A DNA stretch of 64,000 nucleotides from Amanita rubescens (Eukaryota; Basidiomycota; Agaricomycetes; Agaricales; Amanitaceae): positions 62,001 through 126,000 of the forward strand of contig WION01000101.1 in the NCBI GenBank assembly GCA_015039365.1, written 5' to 3'. Below the pieces are notes generated by a model. The model searched no databases. It had not been told where the DNA came from and saw nothing but the letters and a program-made list of their open reading frames with translations. The position numbers were made by a program, and so were the translations under genes. Shown here one piece after another: positions 1 through 11,481 of this stretch (positions within the stretch are counted from its first letter, which is position 1; each line of letters starts with the position of its first letter).

Positions 1-28
1 GCGAACGATAAACGAGGAAACGGGCTAG

Positions 29-2314
29 ACAGGCTTGTCACCCAAAGTACCGTTGGGAACGCCAACTTCAGAAGAGAGTCCCCCACTGCCAGATACTACC
101 ACAGTTCTTCGCTTATCTCGTTGGCATCTCATCCCGATGGCCCAAAAGAAAGCGAAAGTTTCGTTGTCCCCCTTGTTTACCAACACAATTCATTCAGATG
201 AAGTACCGCTGGACCCATCTCCCCTAACTCCACTCGGTGCAGATATGGACTGGTCGATCACAATTCCTTCAACACAGTCTAACTTGTATTGGCGCCGATA
301 TGCTGCGCAAGGCTTTCAGCTTCCTGGGGAACTTGCTGCCAACGGCCCACAATACCCAGGTAAATTACATGTGTTCACCACTAGTACCGCAAAGCCAATA
401 CTGCATTACAGAACCAGAACCTTTCAAACAGGTCAAACTCACAGACAGCATGAAGAAGCTCATCAATACCATATCGACAGATATCATTCAAACTTGGCCC
501 CCATACCAGAGTCCTGAAGACATGTCCAAGAACACCTTACTCTTGGTGAACCCATATGCATTTGTTACACATGCATTCAATCCCAGGCTGCAACTGCTCG
601 TCAACGAGGCCCAAAATTCACAACAACAGGTTGGGAATTGGTCACTGAGTGCATATGCAATATCTGATTAGTAATCATTAGGATGCTGTTTCACTAAAAC
701 TTCAGAAACTCCTGGAGGTATGATCATCATTTACTAATCTGGCTCTGTCTTATTTTTCAGGGTGCTTCAGTGGCAACTTATAGCCAGCAGGTGTTTTATT
801 TATTTATGAAAAGTGTCGGTGATCTTGAAGGGGAGGGGGATCTGAAGCATTGCATTGCCAAGGCAAAGGAACATACATTTGTCATCAAGCAAGCAAAAGT
901 GTCTGGGAAAAAGTGTAGGAAGCAAGCTGTTTGGATTGGATTGGAAAGGCCAGGATCTGCTTTCTGCGGCTTCTCTCTCATCTAACAGGGGTAATAGGGT
1001 ACCAGAAGAGGAACTGGAGAAGCTTACAGGAAAGCATATGGTTGAAACACTTCAACAGGTTATTGATGGTGTGGAACATAAAGCTTTCACCAATGAAGGC
1101 TACATCTGCATCAAGGACAACACCTATCGTATATGTGCACCAACTCCTCATGATACACAAATGAGAGCTTGCATTTTTTGGACCAAGACATCTCCTGAGG
1201 ATACTTCACCAACATGGGACAAGGTGGTAAGTAAATCTCTCATTATCTGCATTTCGCCTGAAAAAAAGGTTTTAGTTTGGGTCAATTGTCTACAATATTA
1301 ACCTACTTGATACAAGGTTCGGTCAAGACAATGAGGAAGTTGCAAAGGATATGAAGGCCACTTTCAATTCAGTGATGTAGGTGCCACATGATTCTTATAC
1401 CTTTGTTCAAATTCAGTAAATTATACAGATCAGGCTCCTCTAATCCTCTCATTCGTGGTAGAATGGCGTCTAGTGGAGTGATGACAAAGGCAATTGGACG
1501 CACCTCAACCTTTGGAACTCCTCGGGATGTCCAAGTAAATCATTTTGCTGCATATTTTAAAGGCATTATTCAACAACTTTTTCCCCACCTTCTAGATTGT
1601 TGTCCCAAAAGTTTCTTCAAAAAATCCAAAGGCAGCAACAATTGAAAAGGCTGCTGTACTACAACAACTTCGGCTGGAAATGCGGGAAGTGAGTGCAGGT
1701 ATGTTTTGCAATATTTATTTTAAGGTACATTTTATGGTGTTCTACTACTAGTAATGCAAGCAAGAAATTTTTCTTTTTTGGAGGGTTTTATGCCAACTTT
1801 TGCTAAAAGACAAATGGTATGTTTTGCATTTGTTCAAGTGGTATTTGATGATTATTAAAAATAAATTGCACAGGAAACAGCATTGACCACCTCAAATGCA
1901 AGGAATATTTTGGGTTACCCCAACACATCAGCTTTTGGGACATATGCCTACTGTGCATCATCCCATACTGACCAAGATGAATCATCAACAAGTGGTTGGG
2001 TCATGAAGCGAAGTCCCAATGTGAGTCTGTTTTTTGTAGGGAAGTCTGTGCTTGTTGAATTTCAGCAGATCAAGCGGGATGAGAGCAATTTTGTATGGTG
2101 CTCTCATGCTTTGGTAGTTGAGTTGGCTGAGAATGCATTCTGGTTCTGGAATGCTCCAACGGACAAGCATGGCACAACAATGAACAGTTTGGCATTACAC
2201 CATCCAAAGTCATACAAATCCTATATTACAAATGAGCCCAACAGGGCACAATGGACTCGGGCATCTGTTATGACACATGCAGTCATGGCAGCTGATAGAA
2301 GGCAGGAAGGATAG
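29..2314 (+). CDS. TET/JBP-like 2OG-Fe(II) dioxygenase, 5' partial, multi-exon
   Basis: The 3' part of an intron-rich gene. The first readable exon follows a possible acceptor (ctag) at 25-28, so earlier exons probably lie outside the window. The last part is clearest: an exon from 1874 with intron 2021-2065 (gtgagt...ttcag) removed gives one frame ending at 2314. It contains HTD (in SSHTDQDE) and, about 53 residues later, the histidine of DKHGTTM, preceded by an aromatic run (FWFWN). HxD...H is the iron-binding triad of 2OG-Fe(II) oxygenases, and this spacing and the flanking segments resemble fungal TET/JBP proteins, which oxidise 5-methylcytosine or related bases in DNA. Upstream exons (around 1431-1536, 1598-1699 and 770-1230) are compatible with conserved protein, but I could not join every junction. 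Basidiomycete TET/JBP genes are known to be expanded alongside KDZ transposons. An unrelated 2OG oxygenase is the main alternative. Confidence 0.5.
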
Positions 2315-2582
2315 AGGATGGTCTGGACTTGGAAATAGTACACCTGTATGTATATCAGCCTTTGGTACTTTGGAAAGTGCAGAAAGTGGACACAAGAAGT
2401 TTATTTTTAGTCTGTAGATGTACTGGCTGCTGAAATATAACATATACTGGAGAGGTAGGTAGCCATGACCATCACAGATCTGAGGCTTGAGCTGAGCATT
2501 GCTGGCTGGTATTGGACTGTGGCAGATCTTGGCAAGTTGCATGTCAGCTAATGCCATTGTTTGTATATACATATACTTGAGA

Positions 2583-2613
2583 TGTGGGCCACCGCTTGGC
2601 ATGGTCCAAGGCC
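2583..2613 (-). repeat. Right module of the dispersed CCGAGGCC family (minus copy)
   Basis: Read on the minus strand this is GGCCTTGGACCATGCC followed by a purine-rich stretch and GTGGCCCACA. It matches the right module found in plus orientation near 5109, 14943, 26442, 38700 and 63829. No left module was seen nearby. The surrounding 2315-2930 shows no convincing gene, only a 19-base duplication (CTAAGAGTAAAGATAGACT at about 2779 and 2832). Confidence 0.5.
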
Positions 2614-2929
2614 ATATTCACCTGCACTGCCTTGAGAAGTATCCATGATATATGTTAAGAAATGCAATAATATATGTACTATGCTCAGCAACTTAGTATG
2701 TGCTCCGTTGCCAGCTGGAAAATAACATACAACGAGTATTCGGGTACCCTCAAGGCTCAACTGTTAAACAGTCACACATCTAAGAGTAAAGATAGACTCA
2801 GTTACGAGTATTTGTACTATATTAAGTGCATACCTAAGAGTAAAGATAGACTGCACAACATAAGTTAGAAAGATATGCGTAGCAATCATATGAAGCATCA
2901 ATTCGCCGGCAGACATTACTCATCGTTGC

Positions 2930-3320
2930 CGAAAGCTGTGTGAAGCATGTCGTGCTCATCACTGGAAGGCCGGGGCAAATACATGATTCCGAAACGGTGT
3001 CCATTCCCGTTACGAGAGGAAAGCAGCGAGCTGTGGGTCACGACTGTCGGGTCGCGCCGTTCATGCATACTATTACGGAGCATATGTAGGGTTTCGCATG
3101 CCCAAACTTGAAAAGTCCAAGGAGTCAACGGATGCTGCATGCGGGCTAAGGCCCAAGGGAAGGCAAGTCAGCTAGTCTGCAATGGCAATATACTTACATA
3201 CGGCGGAAGTCGTTGCCGCCCGAAGCATGTGGTACTCATAAAAAGGCCAGGGAAAATGCTCGAAGGGCACCAAGCTGGTGCCCCATTCCATGTTACGAGA
3301 AGCCCAGTGTGCATTAGTAC
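2930..3320. repeat. Diverged tandem duplication
   Basis: The block starting near 2936 (GAAGCATGTCGTGCTCAT, then AGGCCGGGGCAAAT, then CCGTTACGAGAGG) recurs about 280 bases later near 3221 (GAAGCATGTGGTACTCAT, AGGCCAGGGAAAAT, ATGTTACGAGAAG). The copies are clearly related but diverged. No coding function is evident in either strand. Confidence 0.4.
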
Positions 3321-3478
3321 CAGAAGAAGAGCAAGGAGTTGGCGGTTTTGTCTCAGGTCTCCGAGTCATTAGAGGAAGAGAGCCAATCACCACGTCACTA
3401 TCTCGGTCTTCTCGCCCAACATACTAGAGGAAGAGCAGCGAGCAGGAGACGGTCATCGCGTCTCGGATATTGATGTAG

Positions 3479-3937
3479 ATGCGTTGGGGAATGAGCATAG
3501 GTCGCGTCCGAGTCTCGCCGTTAGGTGACGTAGTGAGCAACGAGATCCTTGCAACCACCGGTACGATTCAGCACTCGAGATCATGTCCACTTGCAATGTC
3601 AGATGAGCAGCTTGGCACATGTAGGATCTTCCATTCCTGGTTTCGCAGTCGGGGACCAAAAACGCCCAACCCATACTACTACAACCCGTACGCACTTGTA
3701 CTTCTCGATCCAACCGGAGGTGCACAATTGGTCGATGAGGCAAAAATGCGTCTCCTTGGGCGATTTGCTCTCAGCTCTACAGCTTGCCCTCTACTGGAGG
3801 ACAGAACACGCCAGCAAGAAAGGGCTGGACCTGATTTCACCTTCATAAATCTTGTTTCCACCAGACTTGGAACATCATCCCGACCGACATTTTATTCGCC
3901 AATAAGTCCTCTAACGCGAGGATGCAAAAAGTTGTGA
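3479..3937 (+). CDS. Possible hypothetical ORF, weak
   Basis: A 152-codon open frame with no recognisable domain. A second frame (3549-3848) is also open, so neither is secure. Codon use and the lack of conserved motifs give little support. It could be decayed coding sequence belonging with the exon at 3961-4269 on the other strand. Listed only because the stretch would otherwise be blank. Confidence 0.15.
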   Translation: MRWGMSIGRVRVSPLGDVVSNEILATTGTIQHSRSCPLAMSDEQLGTCRIFHSWFRSRGPKTPNPYYYNPYALVLLDPTGGAQLVDEAKMRLLGRFALSSTACPLLEDRTRQQERAGPDFTFINLVSTRLGTSSRPTFYSPISPLTRGCKKL

Positions 3938-3960
3938 TTAAAGATTTGGTCTATATTCGA

Positions 3961-4269
3961 TTAAGACAAGATATTTAGAACAGTTATCAGGTCTTGCGTC
4001 GCTTTGGTGATGTCAAGAAACGGAATTGTCACGGTGGTACTAGCGCTGACCGAAATGTGGCCAGCTCTGGGTTGTTCGTCACAACACACAACAAGGAGGT
4101 GTAAGGACAGCTCGTCCACTATCGTTCTCGTCCTGAGCGGACCCTCGTCGTCATCGAACGTGAGTCCTTCGACCTTGGTGTTTTCAACACCCTCGTCTTT
4201 GAGAATTGCGTCCACCTCTAATTTCTGGGCATCCCACCACTCTCCTACGATTTCAGAGCTCTGGATCTC
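3961..4269 (-). pseudogene. Orphan 3' exon of an unknown gene
   Basis: About 102 codons are open on the minus strand and end with a stop at 3961. The frame reads like real protein: an acidic patch (TFDDDEGP) is followed by RTRTIVDELSLHLLVV and a C-terminal DITKATQDLITVLNILS. There is no Met start and a stop lies immediately upstream, so it is best read as a last exon cut off from the rest of its gene, or an exon whose upstream partners were missed. Function unknown. Confidence 0.3.
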
Positions 4270-4500
4270 TCATAGTAAGGGCCGCATGGATGTACTTGCC
4301 AAGACGAACGGCATGAATTAAGGTGGTCGGTCGTTTTGAGGCTAGACTGGAGATATTTAAGTCGTTGAGTGAATTGAGTCTGGATGCATGCTGTACGGTG
4401 GAAATGGCATCAATCACGTTTGTTGAGATATCGAATTACATTTGATGGCTGAAGGAAAAAAATGATAGTGAGCGGAATAGCATCGCCTAGCACGTAAAAA

Positions 4501-4536
4501 TGATCTTCAGTGATCATCGATGATCACTGAAGATCA
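4501..4536. repeat. Perfect 36-bp palindrome
   Basis: Each arm reads TGATCTTCAGTGATCATC, with no spacer and no mismatch. It can extrude as a cruciform. It lies about 0.8 kb upstream of the GEN1-like gene. No adjacent gene start suggests an operator role. Confidence 0.9.
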
Positions 4537-4911
4537 CTGGGTTTTGTCCAGTTTGGAGGAGCAAAGGTCACACATGGGCTGTTGGGGAGCGTGATGCATT
4601 TTAGCCTCGCTGGGTATAGGATGGACGTGGTATGCACCTAGGTATTGGTTGCGCCGGTCGGAACAAGACTTGAAACCGTACACGCACATAGAAGTCAAAC
4701 CAGCTTGTTCAGTTTCAAAAGTCAAAAGTTCAATTTCAATTTTCGAAAGTTCAAATTTGAAAAGTGAAAAGCGAGCTAGAGCCTAGCCCTGGTCGGCGAC
4801 CGTACAAAGAGTCCTCTACCTTGGCTCCGATCACTGAAATTGTACATACAACTGCATTTTGTCAGCCTATACGTGGGGTTTTCACACCTATTTCACGCAT
4901 TGCAGGAAATT

Positions 4912-5150
4912 TTCCGAGGCTGAAGTGTAAATGACTGAAGTTTAAATGAATTTGGCTTCAGTCTTATGTTGTTCATGTCGTCATTCCGTGGAATTTCGGC
5001 TGTTGTGGAAATCTTAGATCAGCGATCGTGATCTCGATCGCTCACGTTCACATATAGTTAGAAAGCCGTTTGATATCAAGGCTTTCTTATCAAACATGTG
5101 TAAGATACGGCCTCGGACCGGCCGTGCATTGCAGCGGCCCACATCACGCA
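4912..5150 (+). repeat. Paired-module dispersed element, copy 1
   Basis: The left module at 4912 (TTCCGAGGCTGAAG, ending GGCTTCAGTCTTAT at 4967) and the right module at 5109 (GGCCTCGGACCGGCC ... GCGGCCCACATCAC) lie 197 bases apart. The left module contains a GAAG/CTTC-type hairpin, and the outer CCGAGGC and GCCTCGG are inverted to each other. Between them is a further inverted repeat (AGAAAGCC ... GGCTTTCT, about 5061-5088). No protein is encoded. Four other places in the window have the same arrangement. Confidence 0.5.
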
Positions 5151-5316
5151 AGTGGATGAGATGGCTCGTGGACACAGTATCACCTATTTAGGATTTGGCG
5201 TGGACATCGCACGGACAATATCCGGGTTACCCATCGACAAGGAAGGGGACCTAACTGGCAAAAGAGCCACGACTGTCAGGGTGACTTGGTCGTGTCACGA
5301 CGCGTTAATCCGCATC

Positions 5317-7826
5317 ATGGGTGTAACAGGGCTTTGGGAGGTACGTAGGCAAGCACAGTCCAGGACGCTCTGTTGAAAACATCCAGGTACTTAAACCGGC
5401 CGCAGAAACACGCAGCATGACAGAGCTGGCCATCACGGAGGGTTTTATCGCCAATCCACAGGGACTTCGCGGGTTTCGGATTGGAATAGACGCGAGTATA
5501 TGGTTCTTTCATGCCGAATATGGGAAAGAGGGTGAAAATCCAGTGCTCCGTACACTTTTTTTTCGTTGCGCTACTCTGATGCGGACGACATTCTTGCCAT
5601 TGTTCGTTTTCGATGGTCCGAAAAGGCCCAACTTCAAACGCGGCAAAAAGATTAACAAGAGCGGTCACAAACTTATTCCCGGCATGAAGGCTATCATTGA
5701 GGCTTTTGGATTCGAATGGAGGATGGTGCGTTTCCGTTTATTTCGATTATTTCCCTTTTTGATTAGCTCGTAGGCTCCAGCTGAGGCTGAAGCTGAGCTA
5801 GCGTATCTCAATAGAGCTGGCATCATTGACGCTGTACTCTCAGATGACGTTGATAACTTCCTCTTCGGTGCCACTACCGTAATCCGCAAGTGCGCCTTCC
5901 AGTCGCGATGTGATAGTCCGACTCATACCCCTTTCCAGTTTAAGCAATAATCTTTCTGGTAACAGAGCAATCCCCATCTTGAATAGCCAAGGCAGGGATG
6001 ACAAGAACCATACAAGGTTATATCGAGCGTTGACGATTCGCAACCATTCGTCCATTTCACTTACCAGGGGCGGCCTTGTACTTATAGGCCTCTTGTCGGG
6101 TGGTGATTACGCTCAAGCTGGTTTACCTGGGTGCGGTATTACCACTGCCCACGCGCTCGCGCGCTGCGGCTTCGGCGACTCTTTATACGAAGCAGCTACA
6201 ACCCTACCTGCTGATGCTCTCCCCGATTTTCTGATCCATTGGCGCCAAAACTTGCGAGAAGAACTTCGAACGAATTCTCGAGGAATCATAGGTCGTAAGC
6301 TGGGGAAACTAGCCAAACAAGTCCCCAACTCTTTTCCCAACATCGACATCCTGCTATCCTACACAAACCCCATGACTTCCGAGAGCCTTGGACGCGCAGC
6401 CGAGAAAAACGTGAAGCTGACTTGGGGGAAGGAGCCAGATGTTGGTAAACTGGCAGCTATATGTGAATTCTACTTTGAGTGGGGATACAAAGAAGCGATT
6501 ATCAAGCGATCTAGGACGCTTCTGTGGCACTCGATCGTACTACGAATATTGAGGCGTGCTGTGATCAACGCGGAAACATCTGAACATAGCTCGTCCTCAA
6601 CTACCATGCCCTCTACGCCGCGTAAAGGCAAGGACCGGGCCCATCCTCGCATTATTAATACGCCATCGAAAATGGTTGCGAAGCATTTTGCTTCGATGGG
6701 TCTCAACTCGCCAGAGCCTGATGATGAAGAGCCTCTTATTGTGATGATCCACTCTTCGCGAAATCATGCGAGCACGGATGGGCTTTTAGAATATCGTCTC
6801 GAAGTGGCACCCGCTCAGTTGGTGCGATTGGCAGAATCAGGCATCAAGGGAACGAGGGAGTCTGCGGACACGAACGAGTGGGCACCCGAGGACGATGTTG
6901 GAGAGGACGATGACGATGACGACGCTGGGAAAAAGACCAAGGGACCGAAGCCACATCCGGATCCGACAAGTCACCTGCGGCTGTGGATGCCAGCATGTAT
7001 GGTGGAAATGGCAGAACAAGAGATCGTCGAAGAGTATAATGAGCGAAGGTCTAAGAAGGCTTCGAAGAAGAACGGGAAAGCTAGAGAAGAGTCGGGCGCT
7101 AAGAAGAAGGTATCAAAGTCCCACAAACCGTTATACGACTCGGACACAGATCAACAGCAACCCCTTGAAGACATGCTTGCGAAGAGAAAGGCGACGATAC
7201 AGTCGGCTCCTAGCCGTAGAGCCGATGGACGGATGGTGCTACAAGCTTTGTTTGAAGAGAGCCAGGAAAGCGAATCCGACGCGTTACTTTCGACGCCCAC
7301 TTTTACGGCACATTCACGCGCCGAATCTTCCAAGACAGCCGCCAAACCTGAGAAATGGAGAAAGCCCGGGTTCGGCTATCTCTTGTTATCAGATGAAGAT
7401 GAGCAATCACCATTTCCGATTTCGTTCAACAAGGAGGACGACGTGTTCTCGTCGAGCGATACCCATGGCCAGCTAAATACGATGAGACCCACGAAGACGA
7501 GTCTGAAGCGTAGTCCATCGCAGACGTCGGATTTCGAACGATACCAGTCGCCACAGAAATCTCTGAAACGTACTTTGGTAGAAATACAAGCGCGGTCAAC
7601 CTCTCCTTCGCGTACACGAGCTGCTAAAGCGAAGGCGATCAATACGTCCGCCATCGATATATCTCCGGACGACTTGGATGATTCCGACGCTCGTCCGGCT
7701 GCCGTCTCCATGCAACGATTTATTGTTCCGCCATTGATGCTTGCAAAGGCAAGGGCGCAGAGCAACCGCGCTACAAGGCCACGGACATTTAGGGATGAGA
7801 CTTGTGACGTGATTGATCTAACGTGA
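5317..7826 (+). CDS. GEN1: GEN1/Yen1-type XPG-family structure-specific endonuclease
   Basis: Four exons (5317-5340, 5387-5725, 5774-5889, 5939-7826) with GT...AG introns of 46, 48 and 49 bases give an unbroken 788-residue protein. It opens with MGVTGLWE, the invariant Rad2/XPG N terminus, which fixes the start. The XPG-N region has GIDASIW (Asp43) and VFDGPKRPN; the XPG-I region has EAEAELAYL and SDDVDNFLFG (Asp145, Asp146 and Asp148); the helix-two-turn-helix region starts at GLLSGGDY (210-217, Asp216). These are the expected metal-binding acidic residues. This branch cuts Holliday junctions and 5' flaps in the nucleus. The C-terminal half is unconserved, with an acidic run (EDDDDDDAG, about 480), a lysine-rich stretch (about 530, possible nuclear signal) and a terminal DVIDLT that could bind SUMO. 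FEN1 or EXO1 are less likely given the length and the HTRLYR insertion before the H2TH. It looks functional. Confidence 0.9.
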
Positions 7827-8288
7827 TCATATGATTATTGTATCCCAAGTGCGTTACCCTTGTCGCTACCTCTTCCCTCTTCGCCAAATTTGATAAACCC
7901 ATCCGAGTCTGAGTTGTCGTATATATTTGACCCGTCATGTACAACCACAAAGCTTCCTCGTAAACTGATGTACTAGTATAAACACTTCAATAATATCTAA
8001 TTTGTTTTCATTATAATGTCTGAACCTGTGGAATTGGTTGTTTTTAATATACAAAAAATGTCAAATTATATCTAACTAGCGGTCGTCATTGCAGTGCCGA
8101 CACGAACCTTATGCCTGATTTCTTTATATAAAACTGTTTAAATCTATTATCTACCAGTGTCCAGACCAAGAAAGGGTAATATTTCGGTTGTGCTTGTATT
8201 CAAACCCCCAATTTCCGTTTTTTCGTTCAAGGTATTACTTTGGCCGCTACTCCTCCAAAATGGACAAAACACCATGATAATGCATTGC

Positions 8289-8339
8289 TAACGCGTGATC
8301 ATGCATGATCATGCATGAAAAGCTCATGATCACGCGTTA
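8289..8339. repeat. Inverted repeat with 15-bp perfect arms in the 7.8-8.6 kb intergenic gap
   Basis: TAACGCGTGATCATG (8289-8303) is matched by its exact complement at 8325-8339, with a 21-base loop that repeats ATGCATGATC. Further TGATCATG and ACGCGTGA words occur to 8430. The rest of the 7827-8596 gap between two convergent genes is AT-rich and holds no gene that I can see; transcript ends of both neighbours should lie here. Confidence 0.85.
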
Positions 8340-8596
8340 TCATCATTTTTAAGAAATGTTTCGTGATCATGCATCGTAAAAAAATCAAGAAACTCTCAAC
8401 CACGCGTGAACCATTCATGATCAACGCGCGAGCACACGTGAACCACGCCTAACGAGGGTTCCGCAGATGAAGGGAATGACGACGCAGCAGGGTGGATGGG
8501 CTGCGTGAGGGCTGCTGTAGTAGCCTCAAGTAGGCGTATATCTTCGTTTGTACCATTTTGAATCTTGAAGACAGCTAGTGCATGTCACATGTTTGG

Positions 8597-9592
8597 CTAC
8601 CACCTTAACAGGTGGCTCGAATTCATCCGAAGGTGTATGGATGAATGCGGCTTGCAGTGGGAAGATGGGTGAGATGGCAGGAGTGTCGAGATTGACAGCG
8701 TGGAGGCTGTCGAAACATTAGGTGAGGGCGTATCCTCGCTTTTCTTATTATGAATGTTGACGCCGGTGTCGTAGACCTGTCGTTCCTCTCCGATTTCACC
8801 CGAAAGAAGAAAATTTTGGGCTCGTTCGCAGACAAGACCAATTTGGGATTGAACAGAGCACTTGACGGAGCGCTCACGGATTGCGGGAAGTTTGTGTGAA
8901 CTTCCCTCGATTTTAACAGTTCGTTCGGACTGTTTGGCTTCTCCCGCAACAGGAGAAGAAGAGCATTCACCAGACGGTGACAAGAAGGATTCACGGGAGA
9001 CCCAGGGGGTCGAGTCCGTCTTATGATGGTGAGCCTTGTTGGTTGTTTTTTGACTCGTATTAACGATGTTCTGCACACGTCGTTTCAAAACCATAGGCGA
9101 GGACGGTGGTTCACCAAACCGCGGGTTTGCGGCTGGTGTTGATGCTCTCGTACAAGCATCAAGTTTTTGGTGAGGTATTCTGTTCACCGTTTGCTTCGTA
9201 TTAACAATGCTAGACTTGTGTCGTTCAGAAACAACAGACAGGGACGGTTTAAGCTCATTCATGAGCCGGTGAGAAGGGCGGGCCCGTAAGGAAGAAACGG
9301 TCGTGGATTTTGGGCAAAGGTACGCGTTCAAGTGCGCTTGCTTGCTTTTCAGTACTAATCGTTCTGTTTCCATGTGTAGAACTTGGATTGGATGCATCTC
9401 CTGGGCGAGGAAGGCTGGGAGAGTTTACGACGACTATGTGCCGATTAAAACGTGTTTCGCCGGTTTGAGAGCTTCTGTTTCGGAGCTCTCTGTTACTAAC
9501 GACCTTTTCTAGCTGTATTAAGACTAGGAGATGAACCGGAGACAGAGAAGACTGTCTCCTCTGACATTGAAGGAGTTTTCCCTCGGATGTCG
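8597..9592 (-). CDS. Hypothetical protein, serine/basic-rich, convergent with GEN1
   Basis: A long minus-strand frame (9397-8597, 266 codons) is preceded by another open frame (9629-9255) that overlaps it; a methionine at 9592 (MSTSEG) is the plausible start if an intron joins them. The sequence is rich in Ser, Arg, Lys and His, with no membrane segment or catalytic motif, and has a weak internal repeat (SSIVNTKQTVN at about residue 62 and QNIVNTSQKTTN at about 108). It looks largely disordered. I do not recognise a family. It ends about 770 bases from the end of GEN1, tail to tail. The junction between the two frames could not be resolved, so the N terminus is uncertain. Confidence 0.4.
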
Positions 9593-9640
9593 ACATTTCG
9601 CACCAAAAGCTGGCTTGACGATATATCAAGCCCAGTCGTT

Positions 9641-10043
9641 ACCAATCAATACGTGATACATTTTTTGCCGCTCACCTACCGTCCCAAATGATATATCATC
9701 AGCACCGTAGCTATCGCAGCTCTTTCCCGCCCCCAATCCTCCCGCCTCTGTACCTAATTTGGCCAATCTAATGATAGAATATTTGTTTGTTTTCCGGATA
9801 TATCATATTCATCACAAAAACTTTGGGCCCGGGGAGCCGCTAGTGAAAGCCGTAGTCAACTTCAATTGATTTTATGTTGCTGCGAAGGCTACCGGTGTTT
9901 TTTGAGTCTGCCAAAACATCAAATGTTTTGGAAAATAGTGCAGGCCGACAGCTAAAGCTCAAGCTGCTCAGAATATGTTAGCAATACTATATTCATCTAT
10001 ATATTGATAATATCACTGTGCAAAACGGTGGCTGAATGGTCTT
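9641..10043. other. Intergenic, no gene seen
   Basis: AT-rich sequence between the 5' end of the minus-strand unknown gene and the repeat-flanked gene at 10.36 kb. It has several ATATATC words (9619, 9689, 9796) but nothing I can assign to a gene or a defined site. Confidence 0.5.
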
Positions 10044-10077
10044 ATCCCCGCAACCTGAAAGGTGAAGGGTTCTATGG
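10044..10077 (+). repeat. 34-bp flanking direct repeat, upstream copy
   Basis: The stretch starting ATCCCCGCAACCTGAAAGG recurs at 11518-11551 with 32 of 34 bases identical, in the same orientation, bracketing the gene at 10361-11371. Just upstream lies GGTGGCTGAATGG, which resembles a Pol III A box, and the repeat itself ends in GGGTTCTATGG, loosely like a B box. A tRNA-derived origin is possible but not proven. Confidence 0.8.
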
Positions 10078-10360
10078 TGCATCCGATCATTGATCACATG
10101 ATTATTAAGTAAGCTCACGTGAACTTGTCGTCTGCGCACAGGCCTCCGTCTGCTTACTCCTTTCGCCTTTTCCTCAGTGACCCTATTGCCTACGCACTAA
10201 GACCACCCTTATCCGATGATATATACATCATGCTTATGCTCGTCAGTATACACGAAATTTCGTCGCTCGACTTGCCTATACGATCGCCCTTTTTCTTGAG
10301 TCAATATTTCCATTTGATCGTCATTCCTATATCATCTTCGATTGCAGCCTATGTTCCGTA

Positions 10361-11371
10361 ATGATTTTCTTGGATCTCCCCATGCCTTTCCGCGCATCTC
10401 GCTTGACCGTTTATGACCATGTTGCACAGCGGTGTGACAACATTATGGCCCGATACGAGCAAAATACCGGGTCTGAGATGGTTCTGGTCCGGTGCGTCGC
10501 ATCAACATATTGGTTGTTCTCATGTAACCCATGTTCACTAATAGAAATTCAATCTCATCAATGACACTACACGAGCCAAGGATGTTTTCATGCTGAAAGT
10601 ACCAACCGATGCCCCCAGAGATCTAGCATATCTTTTCGACTATCAGCTGACCGTGCTGAATTCGATCCGCATCAACGACAAACAGATTGAGTCGGACAAC
10701 AACCAGGTACGTTTGAGTGACCCTCGGATCGTTAACACGGTAATAATTCTATGCAGAACTTGCTATCAGACTACGGTGGTCCTTTGTTCAACCTTCATCA
10801 GGCAAAATTGGTGCAGAGGAACATTGTCGACGTAGAAGGAAAGCTAACTGCCCCGTGGCATGAATATGACAAATTGCGCGCGGGCTCGGTGGTTCTCATG
10901 AGAATATCCTTGCGTACATACACGCCCACGGACAGTTACCCACCCAAAAAGGTGTCATTCCATCATGGTTAACAGAACGCCGACCGAAGTACTGACCCCT
11001 TATAGATAGTTATACCAGATTTACACAGACAGAATCAAAGTCTTGTTGCCATCATACGATCCGATCGATGAACGCCCCATACGTGGTGTCATCGAGAACA
11101 TTGCGCACAGCGAGGAAGACAAAGAGGGCGACAGCGACGACGAATTAGTTAAATCATTCGATGGCCGCCGCACGGACCAGAAAGAAGTTGGTCTCAAGCG
11201 TCCAACGTAACGTGTTTCTTTCGTCTGATAAAAACTGTGGTCTTATACTATTGGTCAGACCCCCACAGCTTCCTCAAGCAGCGCTCCGCCGCCTCCTGCC
11301 GTAAAACAGGCGAAAACGCCCAGCAGGAAAAGTGCCGACAAACGACTCATGAAAGAAATGAATTTGGATTA
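10361..11371 (+). CDS. Hypothetical protein of a repeated family, copy 1 (nearly intact)
   Basis: Five coding blocks are evident: 10361-about 10492 (an alternative Met at 10382, MPFRAS, is shared with the second copy), 10545-10706, 10757-10951, 11010-about 11206 and about 11289-11371. They give roughly 250 residues with conserved-looking cores (FNLINDTTRAKDVF, DYGGPLFNLHQAKLVQRN, PWHEYDKLRAGSVVLMR) and a Pro/Ser then Lys-rich tail ending at TAA 11371. Introns 2 and 3 fit exactly; introns 1 and 4 are one base out of frame with simple GT...AG cuts, so either the boundaries are unusual or the gene has begun to decay. A truncated relative lies at 52593-53401. Proteins with this core are, as I recall, common as unnamed multicopy genes in mushrooms. 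Function unknown; the 34-bp direct repeats on both sides suggest mobilisation or duplication as a unit. Confidence 0.55.
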
Positions 11372-11481
11372 AGAACGGCGTCGCTTTCCATTTGTTCTAT
11401 TACAGCTAAAAGAATGTATAATGTGTAACTGTAAAAAATAATGGTGTCGCTCAACGTTCAGTGAAGAAAAAAAGTGTTCGT

